Below, in pieces: positions 45,101 to 57,327 of a stretch of 64,000 nucleotides of DNA (positions are counted from its first letter, which is position 1; every line of letters starts with the position of its first letter). Position numbers and translations under genes: made by a program. Below the pieces are notes generated by a model. That model did no database searches. It was not told where the DNA came from and worked only from the letters and a program-made list of their open reading frames with translations. This stretch comes from Ascaris suum (Eukaryota > Nematoda > Chromadorea > Rhabditida > Ascarididae), in contig CM024174.1 in assembly GCA_013433145.1 (NCBI GenBank), forward strand, positions 8,030,336-8,094,335, given 5' to 3'.

Positions 45101-48100
45101 TATGATCCGTTTGTGTTAGATTTGCATTCGTGAAATGCATCGTCGTGGTGGTACGTTTGAAAGAAGTCATAGCATTTAAAGATGCAAACAATTTGTGTGC
45201 TTCTAACCGGGTTGCCGTCACTGACAGAGATCGAATCACAGAAAACACCTCATTTGCATGGTATTAGTATGAGCAACCGAATCATATAAAATATGAAGGC
45301 ATCATTTTATATATTTTACTATTTGCAAGTAATTTGTGAAATGCAAGTTGGTAACGTAAGCTAAATACAAGGGCATATGTTACATTATATCCTAGCTCGC
45401 TCCTCCATTTCTTTATACTGGATTGATTACTGCATTATTTCGTCGTTTGAACTCATTCAATGGATTATTTGTCAGTGAACGCCTCCGACTTCTCATATTT
45501 ACTGTACAAACAGTCACGGCATTTTCCGAGTTCCACTGATCTATAAAAGTCGGATCGCTTTGCGAATGAAATGTTGAAGCTGTTCAGACGGAGGAGCTGT
45601 TCGAGGTTGACCAAACTCAGCAACATGCCTTTGCATCCGCCTACCGGCCTTATCTATTCCACATAACGCTTTTCTCACCTAATCCAAAACATATGTCTCG
45701 GGTGTTTTTGATCGCATCTAATCCCAGTCAACCTTTTAGCCACCATTGAAAGCAATGTTTTGGCACAATGCTAGAAAATAGAATACACCATTTCTATGTG
45801 CGAACATTTTCTTATGCATACCGTGTTATGAATCGCGCATGAGCTGAAACATCTGAGCTAAATGGCAAACGGCGTTCCTCAATAGCCGTCGTCGAGCAAT
45901 TCAGCCCGATGTATTTCTTGAGAGCACTGCAACATGGTTGCTTCGGATGATGGAACAATTTTCACCCGAAGCATCACATGTGCAAATATTATTTGAAAAG
46001 TGGATATACTGCTTGCAACGCTGACATTCACCTCCATATGTTCATACACTCGAATGGTGCAGCTAGAAACCATTAGATCATTGCAGTTGGCACAGCACCA
46101 GTTTATAGCGGTGAGTTGATTGCGAATGCAAGATGATTTGCAAGCTGATTTGAAACTGTTCCGGTCGATCGATCTTTCACATATTATCTTCCTTAATTAG
46201 ATTCCGAACGTCGAAAACTTATTATGCAAGATTTGCACAACGTGAATATTTTCGTTGTGTGGGCGGTCCTTCAGTTTTGATAGACATGCAAACATATCAG
46301 AAACTAGTGGGAACACACAAAAGGTGAGAGGGCTCACTCCAGTTTGTGGGAATATTCTAGTTTCTAAGGCTGGCAAGTTTGATGGCAAACGACCAAAGGA
46401 TTGGGCAATAATTATATGTGTGAGAAAGTGAATTTGCGCAGAAATGCATACAAATTGGTTGGCGTCCATCTACACAAAATGCAATTGCTAGAAGAGATGC
46501 AGATTATCAATCTCTGTTGGTCATTGATACCCCAACTATGCCAATACGCCCCAAATCGGCATGGCACATTAAATTAGCCAAAAACCCTCATAAATGGTAA
46601 TTTCTCATAGCCCCATCAAGGAATGGCGTTCGCCGTACTGCTCATTGTTTCTCGAGCTGGAAAGCTGCGCGGCTGATATGCCGAACACCAGAAAAAGTAA
46701 GTGACGAGAACTTGGAGACGAGAAAAGTAGAGCGGTCAACGAGACGATTTATTCCCCTTGGAGTGAAGCTAATAATTCGTGTTTCTATCAGCTGTAGCTT
46801 TTGCTGATGATCCTCCTCGTAAGTTAGTCTTCTCCTTTCGCGAAGCATTGCTCAGCAGCCTCAAGCAGGCAACTGAATATTACTTTTTAAAAAAAAACGT
46901 TAAATGCTTACTGTTTACGGCACATGATTTCCACTTTTTGGTCATTTATCACGTGTGATTGCATATGACACTCAGCTTTGCTTGGCACTTCCCCTCACTT
47001 CTGCCCATATAACGTCTATTGCATGTAGCCCACAATGTTTGCATTTCTTATATGTGCTTAAAGGATGCCGTGTTGAGTGCATACTTTGCATGAGGTAATT
47101 ATAGCACCTTTAACATGCGGCACACATGTTGCGACTCATTTTAAGAGACAGCATGCGGAGTTGATTTCCAGTAATCTCACGATGGGCCAAAAAGATATCA
47201 TGGTAGCTCATGATTAGCGCAAATAGGCGAGCCTCATATTTTTTACGAAGTGCATCCTCGCAAAAGATATATTCGTGTTGCGAAAAAGTTACCTATGACA
47301 CTGTGAGCTATCGACAGTTGCATATAGTTGTTGCTTGAACGTAATAGTGCTTTATGAAATGTATTTCTCGCATAGAAGAAAATGTTTTATGTACACAACA
47401 TTTACTTATAGCGTCTATGTCTGTATTATATACGATTGCTGCACGCACATGGAAATATTCGCCATTAAAATCCTAACCTTAACAAATAAAGGCCAAGAGT
47501 CCACTCCTGCTTATCCCGAGCTGCCATAACCTCCTATTGGCTCATGTAGTGTGTCGTCGAGTAGGTTTCATTAGCATTCAATCATTCAGGTGGCTCACGT
47601 ATTTGTTACATCAGCGAAGTGTGCTAAGATTTCAACTGAACGATTGCCGTCATCAACGAAGTATGTTAAATGTACTGATAAGCTGCATCGGTCATCATGA
47701 CTGAATCTTAGGCTCATACCGACCAATCGGTGGTACTCTGCGCAAATTCATTTGTTAGACAAATATTTTGGACAAACACTTCGCCAGTTCCAAACCTCAG
47801 TTTGCCGTTGAATACTCAAGGCAAGCATGCAGAGCTGCAATCATCTATGTGAGCGCATTCCTCGCATTACTCGAGTGCTTCGCTGAGAATTCACTTGATT
47901 ATCAGCAAACACATAAAGCTTAGGAAATATGTAATCATAAAACCCTCTGCGCCCGCGCTTCAATAGAATTACTGTAGTTGGCACTATCCCTTAGAGACTG
48001 AAAAAAGTCGTGTCAATACAGAAAGATGCTGGAAGCAGCGCCCACTGGTCAAGTTGCAAGCCGACAACGTTTTTGACTTGTCTGTTAAAGTTCTTCAACT

Positions 48101-48842
48101 AAATCGTTTGTCAGCGGTTGCACCCTCTAATTTTTAGCAACCATCCTGATTTTCAGTATTGCTTTCGTCGTTCTTACACAGTGAACACGGCTATCCTCGA
48201 GATCTGCGAGTTCATTAGAGCGACTTTAAGCAATCAGAAAATTTCTTACCCCGTCCAGCTGCAGAATTCGAAGCTTACAGCTATGTTCATCCGAAACTGC
48301 TGCTGCAAATGCTTCTGAAAAAAAAGCTTAATTTGACGTTGAACTTTAGCAACCAGCGGAAAATTTCGTCTTTGAACATCAGGCAACAACGTCAATCGAT
48401 AGTGTTTACTCTGACGTCGGCATTTCTCGAAGCAGTCTTTTCAACACTTATGCTCTTCTTTCTCTTGCCCAATCCCAAATCATTCAACATTGGAGGGGAA
48501 CTAGCAATGTGTGTGAATAATGCTCGGCTCCTTTACTGGCATTATCCCGACGAATTCTGGGAAGATAGTAGAAAGTGACTCTAGTCATCATTCAAATGAG
48601 AAGCAACGAATGTTAAACTGATATCACTTTGCTTGGTAGCAGATAATAATTTGCTGAACTTCATCGAATGAGGCTCCCATTTGATGACAACCCAGAAGCA
48701 GAGAGCCGAAACAGAGTTCTGAAACTGACCCAAGAGGGAAACACGTGTTTCTGCGCTCGCTTCGAGGCATTTTCCAAAAGAACATCATAGTAGTCCGATA
48801 TTTGGTATTTGCAAGATTTCTGTTGGTTGTTTTGCCATATAG
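42180..48842. other. Region between the PP1-like gene and the pseudophosphatase gene; may contain its 5' exons
   Basis: The tyrosine-phosphatase-like gene needs at least one further 5' exon ending in phase 1, and that exon should lie here. Candidates without proof are 44452-44684 on the plus strand (after an acag acceptor, open for about 77 codons, including VVLVTTGRWIDVPANNRR) and about 46799-46893 on the plus strand (open, FADDPPRKLVFSFREALL). The latter overlaps an ATG-started minus-strand ORF at 46642-46848 (MLRERRRLTYEEDHQQ), so strand is ambiguous. ORFs at 42192-42498, 43248-43606 and 48118-48578 show no domain. No RNA gene or clear mobile element is visible. Confidence 0.35.
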
Positions 48843-51800
48843 AATCAACTATCGCAACGAAGGTGGGAATACCGAACCTTAACCGGCATAGGCTTTCAGT
48901 TGAGAAGAATGCAACAAACGTACCAGCAAATGAGATTGCGCCGGGTGCCGCAGGTGCCGAAGTTGGTGCAGAGCTGCAGTCTTTGCAACGTTCTTTCCCA
49001 CCCGATAGTATCAACGAATTTATACAAAAAATGACCGGTGGAGGTGAGTCAGTGCCTTATGTGGTGAAGTTAAAGCACAGTTCATCTTTTCCTGCCGACA
49101 TGCACCGAAGATGCATAGATCCAAAACAATATGAGCCAAAAAATGACCACCGATATCATCTCCACGTTTTTCACGCTTCATGGCAGGAAGGGTAAGCCGT
49201 GTCCGCAGATGCCGATTGCGTGATTCATAATTGCAAACGTTCTTTACCTTTCTTAATTGGATCCCTTCTCAACATTCTAAGTTTAAGTTGAGCTTTCACC
49301 AGCCCACCATAAAATTCTTCACAGTAAGGTTTTCTTTGCGTTCTTGAAATTACTAGGCAGATGGCATCGGTCGGTACTAGGTGAAAACGGGAAATCGATA
49401 GCAACCCAATCTCTGCGATGTTCACAATTCTGAAGCTTCTTTCGTCAGCAGCTTCTACAGTCTTGGTAAACACTGCTCACCGCAAAAGCTTCATTAGGAA
49501 GGTAGGCTGGAAATTCCATGGCGGAATTAATGAGTAGCATGAATCACGTAACTGCCTGGATGTAGAAGATAAAAAATTTTTGTTAACTGAAGTTGAATGT
49601 TTACAGGACAGGCTAAAATGATAGCGGATCACGATAACCTAAGGCAAAATGAAAGGCATGTATTGCATTTCATGAAGAATCCTATGGTATGTTGTTACTC
49701 AGATATTGAACGTTTAGCGCTGACCTTCTGACGCTAACACTCCCTCACATTAAACTGAGCATACCACAGTTTACTGGATAAATTTGAACTAGCACTCAAA
49801 CTTCGCGCATCTCGGTCTTTCCCGCATATGGTGACACATCACTGAGAAGTTTGAAGTTAATAATTCGGATACGTCAGTAAGTGAGGTTTGACTTCACAAC
49901 TAACTTTACATTCGCCCTATCATTTTCTCCATTACATTCGTTCATGCTCGTTATGTGGCTGAGGATGGAGAAGATGCACCATTTTGGTAACAACCTAATT
50001 GCGTCGGCTCCTTTGAAACACTAATTTCAGTTTCGCTGGAAGGGTGAGGTGACTTGAATCAAAATCCAAAGAAGTAGAATTTGTCGGCATATCACTGTAA
50101 TAAAATCGACCGTGCAGCTGACGTTGACGCAACATTGCAGTTCTTTGATAATTTCGATAGCACTGTTCTCATTAATTCAATAACATCTCAAGTTGATAAA
50201 GCCATTGCGATTGAAAAAGTGAGAGAGCATTTTTATCAGAGAGTACCTAAATGATCATCCTCAGTATGGAATATGTGGGACCACTTGAAAAATGCCTGAA
50301 CAGTCCCCGATAAACCTTCATAGGATGAGGTGTGTAGAGAGAATGCTGAGCTTACATTCACTGCAGCAATCAAAAGCGCAAATCTATTCATTCTTTTCCA
50401 TCAGAAGACCACAACCACATCTGCGTTCTATTAGAGTTGCTGAGTGGACTATAATTATGCAAGTAGAGCAAATCTGTGACATTTTTCATCATTCGCATGG
50501 CAATGCCATTTCAGCCTCCATCTACTTTCCCAGTGATGTTATCTGAGTACTGTTTTCATGAAAACGATGAATACCGTTGGGCTTTCATGGCAATTAGCAC
50601 TCCCATCTTTTTCGTGACAACTCCACTTTTCCTCACACATTCGTACACTCTACATACATTCATTCTCGTTAGCATCGTCCGATCCGATGCCCATAATTTT
50701 CTACCTTTTTCCTTCAAGTTCCAGAGAGAAATCATTTTTTGCTTAAGTCAATTTCAATTTACAAATCGCCGCAGAACCAGTCATGCCGTTATTCTTACCT
50801 TCTCCAAAAGTTTGCTGATTCGATCTGCATCTTGCCTGCTTTTTACTGGTTTTTTGCAGAAAAACCGATTCAGCAATATACTATTGTTCAGTGAAGGAGC
50901 CGTTGTACTTGAAGTCACGAAGCACGACAAATCACAAAACACTTACATACACGCAACAAAAATTAAAAGCAAATTCGGCAACTATGTGTTGGCTCAGGTG
51001 TTTCTCATCGCTGAACACTCAAATTTGGTAATCTTAGAGCGATCGACGTTGTGAGAACTTGAATTCTTGTAAATTTGCTACCAAATTTGGTGGCCAAAGG
51101 GTGGCCATAGCAACTGCTGCAGAGAATAGTTTTATAAGTGTGACAAAATAGGGGCGAAAGGGGCGAAATCTAGAGCTAACGACTAAATCGCTGCATTTTC
51201 TCCCTTCCATCCTCTTTTGAAAGGTGGGAAGGGAAAACGATGCAAGATGAGTACTTTTTTAACTCAGGGACCCAACACGTGTTGATTCGCGTATTTTGTC
51301 ACGAACTGCATTGAAGTGTTGTGTTGGAGATCACTACTTCAGGCTGCAATGCTAAGAACGTCGAGTTGACCGAAAACGCTGTTCTAAAAAGAGTATTTAG
51401 TCTTTCTACATCGTGCGCGTAGCTTAACTATCCCGGTGCGACACCTTCTAGTTCAGCCTCCTCTTTTTTGTGCATGAAAGGATTAGTGTTTTGGCTTCGA
51501 ATACGAATTGAAGTCTTTTCAGAGTCCAAAACCGGAGACATTGCTCGACTGGTTCCGCATGATATGGCAACTCAAAATCAGGCTTATTGTCTGCCTCATT
51601 CCCTTGGACAACAAGGATGACTGCGCAAAATATTTCGAACGCAAGGTGGGAAAGAAGCTCAAAGTGAGTATCACCTTTGAAATATTTTCTACCTGTTACC
51701 AGAACATTGCTCCGTTTTTTCCTTAAGTGGTGGAAAAATATCTCCTGTGTTGCTAAGAATATCCCTTCTCGTTACCTTCCACATGTCGCAAAAAAGATTT

Positions 51801-54800
51801 CTCGATGGGCATGCAGCCAAACAAGGCATCGCTCGCCTCAGAGCATACGAACAAATCCCCAATCAAATAATCCACAGAACTCATCACAAATGAGGACACT
51901 AAATAACGAACTTATTCTTAAACCTAATACTTGCTGTGAGAACGCATTGGCTGTTCATCTATCTTAAGGCAGTCCTGTTCCATCTAAAACCTGCTTCGAA
52001 AACTGCATCGAGCATAAGAGGTCCCTTGTGCCTCATGACTCGGAAGTCCTATTTGGCTGTTGTTCCGTTCGGATGCCCTAAATGGTTTGGATGTACCTCT
52101 TCATTGCCTCCATTCCGTTATTTTTCGCTTGGTTGTGGTCTGATGGACAATTGTCTCTTGAGGATTTTCGTTTGACCTGACGACTTTGACCTCTTCTTGC
52201 ATTAGTGTTCGGAATTCGTCGTCATCCCCTCCCCGTCTCCTTGGGGAGGGGGGGGGACTTTCACATTAGTATGAATCTTAAATTTTGGACCACGGGACCA
52301 ACGTCACCGGGGCCCCGGTCGAAGAACCCCCGCCCTCGCGGGGTCGCCCGCCAGTGCCTTGCTAGTTTCTCTCATGTCTGTGAGGAATGCTAGGAGCGCG
52401 AATTGTGCGGTCGCAAAGTGAAAAAAGTCACAGAACACATAGCCGTCCGACTTCTGGACGATAACCATGGACGGGTTTCAAACCTCCTATCATGTTATGC
52501 GTAGATGAAGACTTGAAATCTAGCATTTGTCCGCAAATACTGCACAGGGGCCTGTTATCCTTTGTTGCCTTCCACTAGAAGATTCGATCATTGGCTAAGC
52601 GGCAAAAGATAATGCAGGGCATAAAGAATTGGAAAAAAAAAACAATAGACAAAAGTCGGATGACTCTAAGGGTTAAAAAACCCAGAAAATATATCATTAA
52701 TGATTCTTGAAAACGTCGAAGCCAATAAAAGACTGAAAGCCTTGCTGATTCATGGATGAAGTCTTGGTGAACTCAATCGGTAATCCTATCGAATCTCCTT
52801 TAAATTTGTGCAGGAATGCACAATAAGAAATTGCAGATGAAACGGTGGTGAAAATTAGTCCAAATCTGAGGCTGTCGATGGATAAAGATAGTGTAAATTG
52901 GAAGATGATTTCATAAGCTTTGGTATCTTCCTAGGCGAGCAGCTGGATTACGAAAACACTTTAATAACAAAGCGACGTTTTTCAATCCTTCGAGGCCTGC
53001 ACGTTGTAGCTCTTCGTTCCGAAACGCATACTGTGTGCCGATGTATTTTTTCATTTCGTGAAAAACTATGCTTCATCCCTGCAGTAATGACTCATGCAAA
53101 AAACCATACTTTTTCCTCAACCAGCATAAGGCCACAGCATTCGAATTATCACCACAAATCTAGACCTTACGGCGAAGTAACACCTCAATAATTTAGAGCA
53201 TCTGGTGATAATGGGTTGAAAACATTAGTAAAACAAATATTCGAGGGCGAATCCATTTCGTTTCTTAATACATGGAATATCCTGATCGCCCATAAGCGAC
53301 TTGGAAAAACATGTTTGCTAGTCTTATACTAGCAATCTGTTATGATCCATAAGCAACCACACATCCCTGGTGCTCAGCTGTCAACAGCGCCAATCGCGGA
53401 TTTAAGTTGAAAGGTAAGAAATATGATGCAGTGTCAAGGCCTTCTGCTGCTTACTGTCGTGCTGTGACTGAGTAAACAAATACGTTGAGTTATTAAAGTG
53501 TCAGGATGTTTTAAAAGGATTCAGGTCGGGGTTGCCTGACCCGATTCCTTAGAATTTCAAGTAGCAAACATTCTAATCAGCGTCCGCCCTGGTGATCCAT
53601 TCTCGCATTTAAAGAAAAGATGAATAATTTGCATTCTCGTTCTTCTAAACTTTTCTCGAATCCTACAAGTATTTCACATAGTTATTAGAAATTATCAAAG
53701 GCGACTGCATAGAAACACCTATGTCGAGTGGCGAGAACGACATGGATGAAACAAGTTTTCAATCCCACAAATAATTAAGATGCATTAAATTCGTTCATAG
53801 GTTAAATCATGCATCGAGAACCACCAGGTGCATAGACCACGACCAGTGGCACAGCATTCCATCTTATAGCATCCGCTGCAACTTCTTTCTGCTCTTTCGC
53901 CCCGTTTTCGCTCTCAGAACAACAGGACAGGTGAAGCGTGCAGTGGAGGTGAAAGATTTCCTCCCTGGTGAATATGTAAGCCAAAGTTTCAGTTAAATGC
54001 GCAATATCGAATGAGAATTTCACTAATTTTCTCATGCGAATCAATCGTGTTTTGCAGCATAAGAGGTTTACCGTGCGAACGTTTGCGATTCGCACAGAAG
54101 AGGCGGCAACAACGTATGAATTACGTATTACTAATAGTGATATAAAACGTGACGAAAGAATACTTTATGTGTTGAGGTACCCACATTGGAAAGAGGTAAA
54201 TATACCGTTTTTCTTCTAACTTTTCCGAGAAATATTTGCTGCTGTGTGGTGACTGACACTCCAAACTACCACCTCAATCTAACGAAACGAAGAGAAGAAA
54301 TTCATTCAACATGAACATCAACTTAGATATTCATCGCGACGCAGTACTGCTTTCAAGAATTTCGGTTTACTCATTCATATTACCTACAGTAGTGTTGTAA
54401 CTGCGAGAAAAATGAGATATCAGTGCTGCTATCAGAAAGTCGCCTTAGGATGGGAGGAACATCCACAAGTGTAGCAAGACACTTGAGATGAGGTACCTGC
54501 TAATGTCGCTTGCATCGCTTCCAGGACAGTTCACCTCCTCATCGAAACCACGGTTTTTGGATGGAGAATTGCCGAGTCATAACAGCCTTATTTCAATTCC
54601 GTACTAATAAGCAGTCGAAAATCACGACGCACAATGAAGTCTACGACATATTTTTTGGCCATGCCAGATTTTGTCTGATCTACAAGAGATTGTTCAGATT
54701 GTTCGTCCGCCTGATCCGCGACAGTTCCTAGAAGTGATCAAATCGGCATGGGCACTCGAGCAAACAGCTGGTCAAAGCAACATCGACAGCACGTCTCCGA

Positions 54801-57327
54801 CACTTGTGCATGGAATCTCTGGAACACGTCGAACAGGAGCATTCGTGCTCACTTCAATGCTCTGCAGACAGGTTTGCAGATATATCTATACTCTTGCCAC
54901 ACTGATCATTGCAGAAACAATGCATTTTATTTTCCTCAAGTCACCATTTCTGTGCTTGCCTGCAAAAAATATCGTAAGGTCGTTCTGTCCATTTGTTTGC
55001 GTATGCGCACTACTATGCTTGTCTTTCAGATAAGGTCTGCCGTTCAATTCTAGGAAGAGATTATTTTTAATGCAGGCCCGCGTATTAAATCAGACTCCTC
55101 TTGTTCTTGACCTTAGAAGCCATTCGCTCTCGTCGTCCATCGTGTTCTGTTGGCCCATTTAAGGAAGAAGGAAGAGCAGGATGGGTCGAAATTGAAAAAT
55201 ATCTTCCTGCCCCATTAACGGAGCTAAACAATTGTTTTAGAAGTCCTTAGATCGTCTCTGAACTTCTGCAAATTTTCAAACAGGAAAATGTCGTAAAAAC
55301 TATACTGAGAAATTATTTTCCAAGATCTTGCTTCATTTTTGATATTTATCTAGCCTGCAAAGGACATACAATGAGCACACCTGTGCATGGCACCTCACCA
55401 AAATATCACTGATTTCTCAAAGGCCGCTCCGACAACAATTTTCCACATTTATGGAGTTATCAGGAAAGATTTCATTAGTGCAGTGCAGCATCAAAAACGG
55501 TTTTAATCTCAGTGAATTGTTGAACTGCTCTATGAGAAGCAGTATTTCACAGATCTGTCAAAGTGATAACACCAGTTGTTGAGAAGACACTCTTACGATG
55601 CCGAGAGTTAAGAAAGGAATAACAGATGACTTTTTAAGAAAGTTTAACAGAATAACGAATAACATCAGCTTAAGAAAGGAATAACAAAAAACAAAATTCT
55701 TATGTCTTTAATGGAACTGCCACAGATGGAGGCACTAAAGACTAGATTCTGCCAATTCTCGGAACAAAGTTCGCTGACTGCACATGAACTTGGGACATCT
55801 CAAAAACTGCACCGGTCCTCACCTGTGCTCAGTTACGGGGTTCCTGTAGCATGAAGTTGCTCTATAATGAAGCTACAATCGGAACGTTAAGATTTTTTTG
55901 CCGCTGAAACACCTACAATTCCATCAGATGTTCGCATTGCATGTGAAGAATATCTCAACTGCGCTTCCAAGCATTTAGAAGTTCAATTATTGAATGAGCT
56001 GCGAATTGGTCGAGTGGCAGGTCCATCGCTGTGACGGTGTTTGCGTTCATGGACCCACAGAGCTCGAAGAGCATGCGACAAAATATTTGAGTTATGAAGC
56101 GTTAGGAGCTTACGCCTTTCAGCACTTTCAGATGCGCGAAAGGCAACAGCTTTCCGTGGTTACTGCGTGTTCCACAGTACGGAAATACCGTTATGGAGTG
56201 ATGAGGAATCGTGTGTGCTATACGGTAATGCTGGAAGCGATACTTCGTTTTGCAGCTGCTCAGGGATACGTCAACGGACATAGCAGCGCTTTCTTACGTG
56301 CTTTAGAGGTAATATGCAACTCACTCAATACAAGCGCTCTGCGTTATACGTATGATGATTCATCGCTTTGAAAACTAAAGTCAGCAAGGAAAACCAACCA
56401 TTGATATTTCACATGTGGCAAAGGTGCTCTCGGTGGCAGACGAACAATTTTATACCGAAGGGGTTAGTTACGCGCCTATTCATCGCTAAGCGGGCTGTTG
56501 TTTCGATGATTGCCGCTCACCTGATCAGTTGCTCTTTTTTTGCAAGAGGGAGGGAGATGGGGTCAATAAAAATGGCATTTGTATTGCCTGTGTATCCGCG
56601 GTGGCCAAGCAGTGAATGTTAGCGCCTGTTTGCATCAATTTGAACTCCCAATTTTTGTACACATTGTCGGCGCTCATTTAGTGCTCGCTTCCAATCAATT
56701 TGTGCACGAAGTAAGTCGTGAGTAGGTGTTCATTCGTATTTTTAATTGCAATTCACTCCTATCAGTTCTTCACTTATATTACCACTCATCTCATGCCTGC
56801 ACTACAAAGAGCACTGTTTGTATCCTGCACTTTATCATCACATATTACTGTCTCGTATTGAATGAGTTACTGTCACGTAATGAGCCCCTATGGATGCGCT
56901 AGGCGGTCCTTTCGATGGACCGTTTGCACACTGCAGTCATATTTGCTCAGTCCAGCGCTGAGTGTTTGTCAATCTGGCCATTTAGCTTAGGGTCCGCGCA
57001 TACGAATCGAACCTTTGCAGGTATACGCCATTTTCCACCGGTTCCACAAACAGAATAATATTCTTGAGTCACTTTTGTCACCTGGAACTGGCATATCTGT
57101 CCATAACTTTATCCCACAACTCGATGAGCTTTTACATTTACTGCAAACTCTTTAAGAGAATAGAAATTAAGCTAACATTCTAAGAACTGCTTAGTTCGTT
57201 GAAGAAATGCTTTTTTAAAGAAGGCATGTCGAGGTTATGCTCAAGAAGAAACAAATCGCTTCATTTTCAGACGGTTCGCAACAGTATAACAGTACCCGAA
57301 GTTTCTGATGAAGAAGACAGCTGGTGA
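48843..57327 (+). CDS. Protein tyrosine phosphatase-like pseudophosphatase (5' end unresolved)
   Basis: Exons that join in phase: 48843-49043, 49607-49686, 50141-50218, 50860-50997, 51523-51663, 54058-54195, about 54525-54575, 54668-54871, about 56123 or 56132 to 56308, and 57271-57327 ending DEEDSW and TGA. The 54525-54575 exon ends at a non-standard gtcata donor and is uncertain. The order fits a classical PTP domain: KNRFSNILLF (usual KNRY), TYIHAT (usual DYINAS), SPKPETLLDWFRMIW (the T..DFWRM segment), the core strands, YPHWKEDSSPP (WPD loop), TLVHGISGTRRTG (signature loop) and VRKYRYGVMRNRVCY (Q loop). The signature Cys is Gly, WPD is WKE and both Q-loop Gln are lost, while the signature Arg is kept. 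It should bind rather than hydrolyse phosphotyrosine. C. elegans EGG-3/4/5, which tether the kinase MBK-2 in oocytes, are PTP-like pseudophosphatases of this kind, but orthology is not established here. Confidence 0.8.
52226..52343. repeat. Cluster of three GC-rich palindromes in an intron of the pseudophosphatase gene
   Basis: Within the intron 51664-54057, three perfect inverted repeats lie within 120 bp. CCCCTCCCC at 52226-52234 pairs with GGGGAGGGG at 52243-52251 across an 8-nt loop. ACCGGGGCCCCGGT at 52306-52319 is a 14-bp perfect palindrome. CCCCGC at 52328-52333 pairs with GCGGGG at 52338-52343 across CCTC. The flanks are much more AT-rich. A G run follows the first hairpin. It may be part of an interspersed repeat or a structured RNA element, or an insertion of foreign origin. 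Confidence 0.85.

Noticed and set aside
49225..49473. Minus-strand 82-codon ORF inside the pseudophosphatase gene
   Set aside because: It lies in an intron of the plus-strand gene and has no domain or splice support.
50476..51054. A 192-codon ORF treated as one protein
   Set aside because: Only 50860-50997 of it is an exon (the KNRF segment of the PTP-like domain); the rest is intron read-through.
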